The notes under the pieces were generated by a model, which saw only the letters and a list, made by a program, of their open reading frames with translations, made no database searches and was not told where the DNA came from. This document shows, piece by piece, positions 1 to 8,569 of a stretch of DNA of 64,000 nucleotides. The stretch is from Deltaproteobacteria bacterium (GTDB lineage: Bacteria; Desulfobacterota; Binatia; Binatales; Binataceae). The translations under genes were made by a program, and so were the position numbers. The stretch covers positions 36,837 to 100,836 of the forward strand of contig JAKBMB010000027.1 of NCBI GenBank assembly GCA_021831785.1. Direction: 5' to 3'. Within the stretch, counting starts at the first letter, position 1; every line of letters starts with the position of its first letter.

Positions 1-1338
1 GCCGCCGCGCACGAAGCGTTCGTGGTTGTGCTCCAATTCCCCAGGCAGGTAGCGGTAGTTTGCCATCACGCCGAACGATCGGCTTAGACCATACGGGCGC
101 AGGTTGGCAAACGGGTTGATGCGCTCGAGCCGAGCGCCGTTGGCCAGATGAAAATGCGCGACCTGGTCGAGAGCCGTGCCGTCGCGCTTGAGCCGCGTGA
201 GATAGACCAGCGCCAGGCGTGAGAGCGGGGCCGCCAGCACCCGGCGATGCTCAAGCGGGCGCTCAAGCAACCGGCGCAGCGCGTCCACCGCGTCGCCGCT
301 TCTCGCGCGCCGGGTGAGCACGCCGGCGTAGTCCCGCAGCAGCCGAGCGAGCCTTTCCCGCGTAAATTGCTTGGCCCCGGTATTCGCGTCGTCGGCGCGC
401 AGCGCCGGCGCGAAATCCGGCAGCGGCGAGAGCGTGATATAGCGCCTGATGCCTGCAAACTCGGCGCTCAGTTCTTCCATGACCTGCTTGATCAGAAAGC
501 TGCCGAACGAGATCCCGCGCAGTCCCTTAAGGCAGTTATTAATCGAGTAAAAGACCGCGGTGTCGGCCGCGGCCGGGTCCGCCACCGGGGCGTCGAGATC
601 GAGCAAAGGCTCAAGCGCGGTGACCGGCCCACGCGTGAGCGCGACTTCAACGAAGATTAGCGGCTCCTCGGGCAAGGCGGGATGAAAAAAGCCAAAGCAA
701 CGGCGGTCGCCGGCCAGACGCCGGCGCAGGTCGGGCCAACCGTTGATCTCGTGTACCGATTCGTACTGGATGAGCTTTTCCAAAACTTCCGCGCAAGTGT
801 GCCAGTCGATGCGTTCTAAGCGCAAAAAGCCGCGGTTGAACCAGGAGCCGAGCAGATGCTTCAGGTCGAAGTCTACGCCCGCGAGATCGGACCGGGATGG
901 GAGCAGCCCCAATAGATGCGCGCGCATCGCAACCAGCGTCCGCGTGCCGCCGGGAGCGAAATTGATGCGCCGAAACAGCTCCTGGCGCGGCGCCTCAACC
1001 GTCGCGGACAGAGCGATGAACACATCAGGATTGGGCGATTCGTGGTACCTGCGGGCCGCCCGCTCGATCGCAGCCGGATCCGGGTCAAACTCGCGCGCCA
1101 GCAGATCGAAAAGCGCGTCTCGTGAAGCGGCGTCCATGGAATGGTAGGCCGCAATCACGTCGCGGGCCAGCGCCACCCCAGAAGCCTCGCCCCGCTCGGA
1201 AAGCAGAAAGCGGCAGAGCGCACGGGTGCGCTCAACCGGCGATGGGCGGCCTCGCCAGTTGAGCGCGCCGCGTCCGTCCTGGCTCAAGGAATGGGCAGGA
1301 TATGCGGGCTTAGGGCGCGCAACCTTAAGATGTCGCAC
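1..1338 (-). CDS. malonyl-CoA decarboxylase (3' end beyond window)
   Basis: The minus-strand reading frame (first codon base at positions divisible by 3) is open from about 1430 to the left edge, so the C-terminus is missing. It encodes conserved malonyl-CoA decarboxylase blocks, read from N to C: GSWFNRGFLRLERIDW, then WPDLRRRLAGDRRCFGFFHP, then FYSINNCLKGLRGISFGSFL, and near the edge HLANGARLERINPFANLR. The enzyme converts malonyl-CoA to acetyl-CoA and CO2. It is divergent from a malonyl-CoA synthetase, so malonate can be activated and then decarboxylated. The start is uncertain: I use GTG at 1338. The frame stays open further upstream, and a TTG at 1287 is also possible. Family identity is firm; the start is not. 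Confidence 0.9.
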   Translation of the reverse strand, partial: MRHLKVARPKPAYPAHSLSQDGRGALNWRGRPSPVERTRALCRFLLSERGEASGVALARDVIAAYHSMDAASRDALFDLLAREFDPDPAAIERAARRYHESPNPDVFIALSATVEAPRQELFRRINFAPGGTRTLVAMRAHLLGLLPSRSDLAGVDFDLKHLLGSWFNRGFLRLERIDWHTCAEVLEKLIQYESVHEINGWPDLRRRLAGDRRCFGFFHPALPEEPLIFVEVALTRGPVTALEPLLDLDAPVADPAAADTAVFYSINNCLKGLRGISFGSFLIKQVMEELSAEFAGIRRYITLSPLPDFAPALRADDANTGAKQFTRERLARLLRDYAGVLTRRARSGDAVDALRRLLERPLEHRRVLAAPLSRLALVYLTRLKRDGTALDQVAHFHLANGARLERINPFANLRPYGLSRSFGVMANYRYLPGELEHNHERFVRGG

Positions 1339-1539
1339 GAGCGCGCTCGTCCCGGCCCCGCCTGCCGGCTGGCAAAATGTGAGTCGTTTGGCGCATCGAG
1401 ATGCTCTTAAAACGCGTATCGGCTTAGCTGATCGGCGCTCTCCGCTTGTGCCGCCAACTTGATATTAGTTTAGGATATTGGCTGTCGAGTCTAAAGCCGA
1501 ACCGAGTTCTGGGTTGGCCGAAGGCGCGGACGAGGGTCA

Positions 1540-3054
1540 ATGTACGCGAACCTTTACACTTTGTTCGCCGGCCGCTTCCCGACCGATATGTCGAAAATCG
1601 CCATCGAAACCGGCGACGGGCGGCGCTACACTTACGGCGAGCTTGACCAATATAGCGCACGCCTTGCCGGCCATTTTCGGCGCCTGGGGCTGATGCCCGG
1701 CGAGCGGGTCGCCGTTTCGGTCGAGAACTCGCCGCAGGCGCTGTTTGCGTATCTCGGCTGCCTGCGCGCGGGGCTCATCTACTTACCGCTTAACACCGCT
1801 TATCAACGCAGCGAGTTGACCTACTTCATCAAGGATGCCGAGCCGCGGGCAATCGTATGCCGGCCCGAAGCGGCGGCAATCGCGCGCGAGATCGCGCCGG
1901 CGGCGTTGGTCGAGACGCTGGATGCACGCGGCGAAGGCTCGCTGGTGGAGGCGTCGCGCGGATTGCCGGCGGACTTCAGCCCGGTCGGGCGCGGTCCCGA
2001 TGACAGCACGGCAATTCTGTATACTTCCGGGACGACCGGCAAGCCTAAGGGAGTGATGCTCAGCACGCGCAATCTGGCCGTTAACGCGATGGCCTTGACC
2101 GACGCCTGGGGAATGAACGGTGATGACGTATTGCTGCATATGCTGCCGCTTTTTCACGCCCATGGTCTCTTCGTGGCCGCTCACTGCGCGCTGCTCAGCG
2201 CGTCGAAGATGTGGCTGACGGCGCGCTTCGAGGCCGGCGCGGCGCTAAAGCTTCTACCGTGCTCGACCGTCTTTATGGGCGTCCCCACGCACTATGGGCG
2301 CTTGCTGGCCGATACCGGGTTAAACCGAGAGCTCTGCCGCGACATGCGGCTTTTCACCTGCGGCTCGGCGCCTCTGCCGGTAGAGACGTTTCACAGGTTT
2401 GAGCAGCGCACGGGCAATTTTATTTTGGAACGCTACGGCATGACCGAGACTCTCATCACGACCTCGAACCCGCTCAATGGGCCGCGCATCGCCGGCAGCG
2501 TCGGGCCCGCTCTGCCCGGCGTCTCGGTGCGCGTGGTCGATGAACACGGCCGGCCGGCGCCGACCGGCACCAACGGACAGGTGCAGGTCAAGGGCGACAA
2601 CGTTTTCCACGGCTACTGGAAGCAGCCGAACAAAATCGCGCGGGACTTCACCGGCGACGGCTTCTTCAACACCGGCGACATCGGCCGCCTGGAGCACAGC
2701 GGCTACTTGTTTCTGGTCGGGCGCGCCAAAGACTTGATCATCAGCGGCGGGTATAACGTTTACCCTAAGGAGCTTGAGTTGGTCATCGATCGCATCGAGG
2801 GAGTCGCGGAATCCGCGGTTTTCGGCGTGCCTCATCCCGACTTCGGCGAGGCGGTTGTGGCTGCGGTAGTGCGCAGCGGCAGGGCCGAATGTCCGGCGGC
2901 GCCCGAGATCATCGAGCGGCTCAAGGGCGAAGTGGCAAACTACAAGGTACCCAAACGGGTCGTGTTCATTGACGCGCTGCCGCGCAACGCGATGGGGAAA
3001 GTGCAGAAAGGTCTGCTCTCCAGGCATTACGACGCCTTGTTCGGCGGCACGTAG
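1540..3054 (+). CDS. matB: malonyl-CoA synthetase, MatB-like acyl-CoA ligase
   Basis: A 504-residue AMP-forming acyl-CoA synthetase of the ANL superfamily. Visible motifs are the P-loop-like TSGTTGKPKGVMLS around residue 165, the A5 motif ERYGMTETLITTSNPLNG, the hinge region FNTGDIGRLEHSGYLFLVGR, LIISGGYNVYPKELE, and the C-terminal catalytic Lys in NAMGKVQKG. The RYGMTET block and the length fit MatB, which makes malonyl-CoA from malonate, CoA and ATP. The divergent neighbour is malonyl-CoA decarboxylase, the usual partner in malonate use, which strengthens the substrate call. A related methylmalonyl- or medium-chain ligase is the main alternative. The ATG follows a weak GAGG at about 1531. 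Confidence 0.85.
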   Translation: MYANLYTLFAGRFPTDMSKIAIETGDGRRYTYGELDQYSARLAGHFRRLGLMPGERVAVSVENSPQALFAYLGCLRAGLIYLPLNTAYQRSELTYFIKDAEPRAIVCRPEAAAIAREIAPAALVETLDARGEGSLVEASRGLPADFSPVGRGPDDSTAILYTSGTTGKPKGVMLSTRNLAVNAMALTDAWGMNGDDVLLHMLPLFHAHGLFVAAHCALLSASKMWLTARFEAGAALKLLPCSTVFMGVPTHYGRLLADTGLNRELCRDMRLFTCGSAPLPVETFHRFEQRTGNFILERYGMTETLITTSNPLNGPRIAGSVGPALPGVSVRVVDEHGRPAPTGTNGQVQVKGDNVFHGYWKQPNKIARDFTGDGFFNTGDIGRLEHSGYLFLVGRAKDLIISGGYNVYPKELELVIDRIEGVAESAVFGVPHPDFGEAVVAAVVRSGRAECPAAPEIIERLKGEVANYKVPKRVVFIDALPRNAMGKVQKGLLSRHYDALFGGT

Positions 3055-3368
3055 GGAGCTTCGCCTAGTTGGTTACGGCCGCTCTGCCGCCTCGCGTTAT
3101 GTGCCGAGCCGAAAAGGGCTGCGCGAGCGCGGCTATAGTCCGCGAGACTCTCTGCCTGGTATCGCGCGAACACATCGAGGACGATCGCCGCCGGCCGCGA
3201 GCCGCCATCCTTGAGGGGGCGCAAGTCAAGCTTGACGAAGCGGCCGGGCGCTGCCCCATGAGCGGTCTTTAGGCTAATTTTTGGCGGGGCGCTGCGGGCG
3301 ACTCGGCCGCCAATGAGCGCCTGCACGGGCGTCGCGCGGCGGACTCGCGGACGTGGGAGGAACACATC
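3055..3368 (+). other. intergenic, no gene seen
   Basis: This 314-bp gap lies between the acyl-CoA ligase and the substrate-binding protein gene. I see no coding frame with family features, no clear promoter and no terminator hairpin. A GTGGGAGG Shine-Dalgarno at about 3353-3360 serves the next gene. Confidence 0.5.
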
Positions 3369-4730
3369 GTGGCCGACATCACCACTAAGGGGCGGCGCTT
3401 GGCGATCGGACGACGCCGTTTTTTGCGCATGGCAGGCGCGGCCGGAGCGTTGAGCATTGCGCCCTCGGCGCTTGCGGGCGACCTCTGGGCGCAGCAGAAG
3501 AGCTACCCGGCGCTCAGCACCTTTCCCGCCGGAGTGGCCGGCGAGACGGCTTTCGTCGGCGTCACCGTGCCGCTCACCGGACCCTATTCATCGGAGGGCA
3601 GGGATCAGCAATACGGCAACGAGCTTGCGCTCGAGCATCTGAACCGCGGCGGCGGCCTGGTGAACAAGATCAAGACGCTTTCAGGCCGCGGCGTACTCGG
3701 CAAGCGCCTAATCTACAAAATCGCCGATTCGCAGACCCAGCCCAACACCGCGGTCGAAGCGCAAACCCGCTTCATCCACCAGAACCAGGCGATTCTCATG
3801 ACCGGAGGCCTGAGCAGCGCGGTCTCGGTGGCCCTGGAGAAGTTGGCGCAAAGGGAGTTTGTCGTGTACATGATTGGCGGCAGCGGCTCGAACGACACCA
3901 CCGGCAAGGACTGTCAGCGCTATGCCTTTCGGTCGCAGCCTTCCGCCTATATGGCGGCAAAAGCGCTGGCGCCGGTGGTGGTCAAAGCGCTGGGGAGCAA
4001 ACGAAAGGCGGTATATCTGGTTCCCGATTACACTTACGGCCACACCGTGTATGAGTCGACCAGCGAGTTCACCGGAAAGCTGGGCTGGACCGCTGTCGGC
4101 AAGCAGGTGGTGGCGGTCGGCACGACGGACTTCAGCCCCTACCTGGTCAACATCGCCAACAGCGGCGCCGACGTGTTCGTCAACATCACCTTCGGACTCG
4201 ACGCGGTCGCCTCGTCAAAGCAGGCCAAGGAGTTCGGCGTCCTCGACAAGATGAAAATGGTGGTGCCGAACATTTCGCCCTTCCAAGCCACGCAGGTGGG
4301 CGCCGAGATAATGCAAGGCGTGTACGGCACCTTGGACTTCTGGTGGACGCTCGCCGAGCGCAACGAGATGGCGCGCATCTTCGTTGACACGTTCGCGGCC
4401 AAGTATCACTATAGGCCGCGCTGGACGGCGCATATCGCGTACACCCAGATGCTGGTCTGGGCAGACGCGGTCGAGCGCGCCGCCACCTTCTATCCGCCGG
4501 CCGTTATCAAGACGCTCGAGGACGGACACAAGCTGGAGATGCCGCTCGGGACGGTTTACTACCGGGCCTGCGATCACCAGCAGGTGCGCGCCGTGCCGGT
4601 CGTGGTGGGTAAGAAGCCGAGCGCGATGCGCAATTCCGAGGATTTCTTCGGCCTGGTCGCAATGGTACCGGGAGCATCGGTCCTGCCGCCGTGCGACTTA
4701 TTCGGATGCAAACTCGGCCCCTATGTCTGA
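3369..4730 (+). CDS. ABC transporter substrate-binding protein (Liv/urea/amide type, Tat-exported)
   Basis: A 453-residue periplasmic binding protein of the type I (leucine/amide) fold. The N-terminus carries a twin-arginine signal, GRRRFLRMAGAAGALSIAPS, ending near ALA at about residue 36. The mature start FVGVTVPLTGPYSSEGRDQQ is typical of Peripla_BP_6 proteins, as is the hinge block YLVPDYTYGHTVYE. The start is GTG with a good GGGAGG upstream. It is first in an operon with two permease domains, two ATPases and a nitrilase, so it probably captures the substrate that the nitrilase or the malonate enzymes later use. Sequence alone does not show the ligand; urea, short amides, nitriles or branched amino acids are all possible. 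Confidence 0.85.
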   Translation: MADITTKGRRLAIGRRRFLRMAGAAGALSIAPSALAGDLWAQQKSYPALSTFPAGVAGETAFVGVTVPLTGPYSSEGRDQQYGNELALEHLNRGGGLVNKIKTLSGRGVLGKRLIYKIADSQTQPNTAVEAQTRFIHQNQAILMTGGLSSAVSVALEKLAQREFVVYMIGGSGSNDTTGKDCQRYAFRSQPSAYMAAKALAPVVVKALGSKRKAVYLVPDYTYGHTVYESTSEFTGKLGWTAVGKQVVAVGTTDFSPYLVNIANSGADVFVNITFGLDAVASSKQAKEFGVLDKMKMVVPNISPFQATQVGAEIMQGVYGTLDFWWTLAERNEMARIFVDTFAAKYHYRPRWTAHIAYTQMLVWADAVERAATFYPPAVIKTLEDGHKLEMPLGTVYYRACDHQQVRAVPVVVGKKPSAMRNSEDFFGLVAMVPGASVLPPCDLFGCKLGPYV

Positions 4731-4937
4731 CTGCATGTTGGGGGATTCGCGGCAGCGAAGGCTCGGGCCGGCCGGTGTCAGACGGCGTGTCCTGGGGCGC
4801 CCGCGGCAAAGTAGCGAAATCTTCCTTGCGCAAGCTGCCGAACGGCGCGCGCCTTGGCGGCGCGTCGCAGAGCGCCGCGCCCCGGCTTGGGAACCGCGGC
4901 GCTGTCCCCGCGGCCCGGTCTCGCGGCAGGCCGCGCG

Positions 4938-5822
4938 ATGGCGGTCATGATTAGCTGGCCGCTCCTCTTCTCTCAACTATTCAACGGGCTCGCGCTCGGC
5001 GCGCTTCTCGCGCTGACCAGCGCCGGTCTCACGATAATATACGGCGCGTTGGGCGTGGTGAACTTCGCCCACGGTGCGTTCTTTATGGTCGGCGCGTACG
5101 CCGGCTATCTGGCTTTCGCCTACACCGATTCATTCGTCTTGGCGATGGCCGTCGGGGCGCTGTTCGCGGCCGGGGTTGGGATTCTGCTCGAACGGAGCCT
5201 CATCCGTTTTTATTACGCGCGCCCGCCGGAAGACCAGATTCTGCTCACCTTTGGCCTGGCCATCGTCCTGGTCGAGTTGGTGCGCGCCGTCTTCGGCAGT
5301 TTGAGCAGGCGTGTTGCGGTTCCGGCGTGGGGCGCCGGGGTGGTGAACCTGGGCTTCATGATCTATCCGCGCTACCGGCTGGAAGCGCTCAGCATCGTCG
5401 CGCTCACGCTGTCCGTCCTCGGCCTGTTGCTGTACCGCACGCGCCAAGGGTTCATCGTGCGCGCGGGAATCGAAGACTCTCTTATGGTGAGCATGCTCGG
5501 GATCAACGTGGCCCGAATCTTCCTTCTGGTTTTCGCGCTGGGCGCCATGGCCGCCGGCTTCGCCGGGATCGTGGACGCCCCCATCGTGACCGTGAATCCC
5601 GACATGGGACAGGACCTGCTGGTGCGCGCGTTCGTGGTAATCGTGATCGGCGGCGTCGGCTCGTTCGGCGGCGCCGTTCTGGGCGGACTGATCGCCGGGG
5701 AAATATTAAGCCTCACCGCGATGATCAACCCCGCTTACTCGGACGTGATGCTTTATGCGGCGATGGCCGCGGTATTGATTCTTCGGCCCCAGGGCTTAAT
5801 GGGGGCCGAGGGCCGCAGATGA
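4938..5822 (+). CDS. ABC transporter permease, LivH/UrtB family
   Basis: A hydrophobic integral membrane permease. I take the ATG at 4938 (MAVMISWPLLFSQLFNGLAL) because the frame upstream of it encodes Arg/Pro-rich sequence unlike a LivH N-terminus. Family blocks include LTIIYGALGVVNFAHGAFFM near the N-terminus and VIGGVGSFGGAVLGGLIAGE near the C-terminus. About eight membrane segments are visible in 294 residues, normal for the family. It forms the inner-membrane channel with the LivM domain downstream. Its stop overlaps the next start as ATGA, indicating translational coupling. Confidence 0.9.
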   Translation: MAVMISWPLLFSQLFNGLALGALLALTSAGLTIIYGALGVVNFAHGAFFMVGAYAGYLAFAYTDSFVLAMAVGALFAAGVGILLERSLIRFYYARPPEDQILLTFGLAIVLVELVRAVFGSLSRRVAVPAWGAGVVNLGFMIYPRYRLEALSIVALTLSVLGLLLYRTRQGFIVRAGIEDSLMVSMLGINVARIFLLVFALGAMAAGFAGIVDAPIVTVNPDMGQDLLVRAFVVIVIGGVGSFGGAVLGGLIAGEILSLTAMINPAYSDVMLYAAMAAVLILRPQGLMGAEGRR

Positions 5823-7843
5823 ATCGGGCGCGGGGCGACGGCGGCCTGACGCAAAGCGGCGCGGAGCAGACCGGCCGGCCGGTCCGCGGAAGATGGAGAA
5901 GGCGCGCCGGCGGCGAGACCCTTAAGCGGGTCTGGCCTGAGGCGGGAATGCTGGTTGGGCTCGCGGCTGCGCCCTTGATTGCGCCGCATCTCGGCATCAC
6001 GCTCGACATGGCGTGCCGGATGCTTATCTGGGGCATCTTCGGCTTGGGTTTCGATATTTTGTTCGGGTACACCGGCTTGCTCTCGTTCGGTCAGAGCGCT
6101 TTTTTCGGCACCGGCGGCTTCGTCGCCGCCTGGCTGCTGGTCTCGCATGCGATCAGCAATTCGCTTCTGGCCCTGGCGCTTGGAGTCGTCGCGGCCGCGC
6201 TGCTCGGACTCGTGATCGGTTTTGTGTCGCTGCGCACAGTGGGGATTTATTTCGCCATGATCACGGTGGCCTTCGGGCAGATGCTCTATTTTCTGGAAAA
6301 TTCGCCCCTGTCGCGCTGGACCGGCGGCGAAAACGGTTTGCCGGGGGTCCCCAAGCCGGAGGTCTCGCTGGGCATGCTGTCGATTGCCGTCGCCTCCGGC
6401 CGCGCCACGTACTATTTCGTCGCGGCGTTTTTTTTCGCCGGGTTTTGGCTGGCGCGACGTATCATTCAATCCCCGTTCGGCGCAGTGCTCTGCGCCATTC
6501 GAGACAACACCGCTCGAGCCGCGGCGCTGGGCCACGCGGTGAACGGCTATCGTCTGGCGGCTTTCGTGGCGGCGGCCGCCTACGGGGGCTTGGCCGGCGG
6601 TCTTTTAGGTTACTTGCAGGGCTACATGCCGCCCGACGCGTTCAGCCTCGACACTTCGGGCCGGCTCGTGATCCAGAGCGTTATCGGCGGCGCCGGAACC
6701 CTCGTCGGTCCGCTGCTCGGCGCGAGCATCTGGATCTACCTGCGCGAAGTGCTGCAAGAGGTTCCGGGGATCGGCAACCTGTGGAAGCTGATCCTGGGAG
6801 TCGCCTTCGTCGCGTTGGTCACGCTTTTTCGCCGAGGGGTCTGTGGGGAATTAAGAGCGCTGATGCGCCGCGAGGCCGGCGCGGCGCGTGGACCGGATGA
6901 GCAGGCGTTGGCCTTGAGCGCACGAAGCGTGCGGCCACGCCCTGGGCACAGCATGCTAATGACACCGGCCGACCAGGCGACGGCAGCAGTGCGACAGGCG
7001 GCCGCGGTGGAGCGGGCAACGGCGGCCGCAACCTCGGCCGCGCCAGCAGCAGGCCGCTACGAACCTGAGCGCGGGCGGCCGCCGGCAATAGAAGCGCGCG
7101 GCTTGACCAAGCGCTATGGCGGCGTGCGCGCGATCGATAATGTCTCGCTGGCGGTCGCCCACGGCGAGCTGAGAGCGCTGATCGGACCCAACGGCGCGGG
7201 CAAGACCACGCTGCTTAGAATGCTCGCCGGCGAGGTCCGTCCGAGCGCCGGCAACGTATACCTGCGCGGCGAACGAATTACCGGAATGACGACCACCGCC
7301 ATTTGCCATCGCGGGCTTAGCAAAACCAACCAGATCAATCAGTTGTTCCCGCAGCTCTCGGTCTACGAAAACCTGGTAATCCCGGTGCTGGCGCGCAAGC
7401 GCGGGCGGTTTAAGCTTGACCTGCTGCGCGACGTCCAGCGCGTCGGCGGGCTGCCCGAGGACATCGAGCCGATTCTCGCCGCGGTCGGCCTTGGCGAGCG
7501 CGCGCGGCTGCCGGTGAGCGCCCTTTCTTACGGCGACAAGCGGCGTCTCGAACTCGGCCTTGCGCTTGCGACCGCTCCCCAGGTCCTGCTGCTCGACGAG
7601 CCGTTGGCCGGCTTGAGCCCGGCCGAGCGTCGCCGCGCGGTCGAGATGCTGCGAGGCTTGCGCCAGGGATGCACGATGATCATCGTCGAGCACGACATGG
7701 ACGCGGTGTTCGCGCTCGCTGACAGCATCAGCGTGCTGCACGACGGCCGGATGCTCGCGCAAGGGACCCCCGATTCCATTCAACGCGACCCGATGGTGCA
7801 GCAAGCGTATCTGGGAGGCGCGGGCGGCGATGAGTCTGCTTGA
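5819..7843 (+). CDS. LivM permease fused to LivG ATPase
   Basis: One 674-residue polypeptide joins a LivM-type permease (about residues 40-340, block GYTGLLSFGQSAFFGTGGF) to a LivG-type ATP-binding domain (about 420-670). A basic Ala/Arg-rich linker joins them. The ATPase half has Walker A GPNGAGKTT, signature LSYGDKRRLELGLAL and Walker B QVLLLDEPLAGL, then the switch His in VEHDMD. The start is the ATG at 5819 that overlaps the LivH stop; the open frame continues further upstream only as a shadow of livH. Permease-ATPase fusions of this kind are known in the HAAT family. No stop or frameshift separates the halves. Confidence 0.88.
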   Translation: MNRARGDGGLTQSGAEQTGRPVRGRWRRRAGGETLKRVWPEAGMLVGLAAAPLIAPHLGITLDMACRMLIWGIFGLGFDILFGYTGLLSFGQSAFFGTGGFVAAWLLVSHAISNSLLALALGVVAAALLGLVIGFVSLRTVGIYFAMITVAFGQMLYFLENSPLSRWTGGENGLPGVPKPEVSLGMLSIAVASGRATYYFVAAFFFAGFWLARRIIQSPFGAVLCAIRDNTARAAALGHAVNGYRLAAFVAAAAYGGLAGGLLGYLQGYMPPDAFSLDTSGRLVIQSVIGGAGTLVGPLLGASIWIYLREVLQEVPGIGNLWKLILGVAFVALVTLFRRGVCGELRALMRREAGAARGPDEQALALSARSVRPRPGHSMLMTPADQATAAVRQAAAVERATAAATSAAPAAGRYEPERGRPPAIEARGLTKRYGGVRAIDNVSLAVAHGELRALIGPNGAGKTTLLRMLAGEVRPSAGNVYLRGERITGMTTTAICHRGLSKTNQINQLFPQLSVYENLVIPVLARKRGRFKLDLLRDVQRVGGLPEDIEPILAAVGLGERARLPVSALSYGDKRRLELGLALATAPQVLLLDEPLAGLSPAERRRAVEMLRGLRQGCTMIIVEHDMDAVFALADSISVLHDGRMLAQGTPDSIQRDPMVQQAYLGGAGGDESA

Positions 7844-8528
7844 GGTCGATCGGATTAACGCCTACTATGGCGACTCCCACATTCTGTTCGACGTCTCGTT
7901 GCGCGTCGAGGCGCGCGAGACCTTGGCGCTGCTCGGGCGCAACGGCGCCGGCAAAAGCACCACGCTCAAGTCGATTATGGGCGTACTCGCCCCGCGCTCG
8001 GGCAGGGTCTTGTTGGATGGACAGCCGATACACGGGCTTCGCCCGTTCGAGGTTGCCCGTCTCGGCGTGCAGCTAGTGCCTGAGGACCGGCGAATTTTCG
8101 CCGGCCTCAGCGTCGAGGAAAACCTCGAATTGGCCGCGTTGACGGCGCCCCATGCGCTGGACCCGGCGCAAATTTTCACGCATTTCCCACAACTCGGACA
8201 GCGGCGCAAAAACCGCGGCCGCGACCTTTCCGGCGGGGAGCAGCAGATGCTTGCCGTGGCGCGCGCGCTGGTGCGCGACCCCAAGCTGATTTTGCTGGAC
8301 GAGCCGTTCGAGGGGCTCGCGCCGGTGCTCGTCCAGGAGTTGGTGCGCGCGATTCGGCGCTTGGCCGAACAGGGGCGGACCATCGCCATCGTCGAGCAGA
8401 ACGTGACCGCAACATTGAGTCTTGCCCAGCGCTGCTATATCCTGAGCAACGGCCACGTGGTGCACGAGGGGGCAGCGCGCGAGCTGCGAAAGTCCCCGGA
8501 GATTATGGGCCGCTACTTAGGTCTTTGA
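7830..8528 (+). CDS. livF: ABC transporter ATP-binding protein, LivF family
   Basis: A 232-residue ABC ATPase of the LivF/UrtE group. It has Walker A GRNGAGKSTT, the Q-loop region VQLVPEDRRIFAGLSVEENL, signature LSGGEQQM, Walker B KLILLDEPFEGL and H-loop VEQN. It overlaps the fusion gene by 14 nt and so is translationally coupled. It is the second ATPase of the importer and pairs with the LivG domain. Length and motifs are complete. Confidence 0.92.
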   Translation: MSLLEVDRINAYYGDSHILFDVSLRVEARETLALLGRNGAGKSTTLKSIMGVLAPRSGRVLLDGQPIHGLRPFEVARLGVQLVPEDRRIFAGLSVEENLELAALTAPHALDPAQIFTHFPQLGQRRKNRGRDLSGGEQQMLAVARALVRDPKLILLDEPFEGLAPVLVQELVRAIRRLAEQGRTIAIVEQNVTATLSLAQRCYILSNGHVVHEGAARELRKSPEIMGRYLGL

Positions 8529-8569
8529 AGGATCCCCGGGCACGGCTGCTGGGCAAGGAGGCGGCTGCA

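Noticed and set aside
84..1410. Several short frames on both strands at the left edge
   Set aside because: They are shadows of the malonyl-CoA decarboxylase, whose true frame runs off the window.
5327..5818. Extended N-terminus of the LivM-LivG fusion
   Set aside because: It is an Arg-rich shadow of livH in another frame; the ATGA overlap at 5819 is the natural start.
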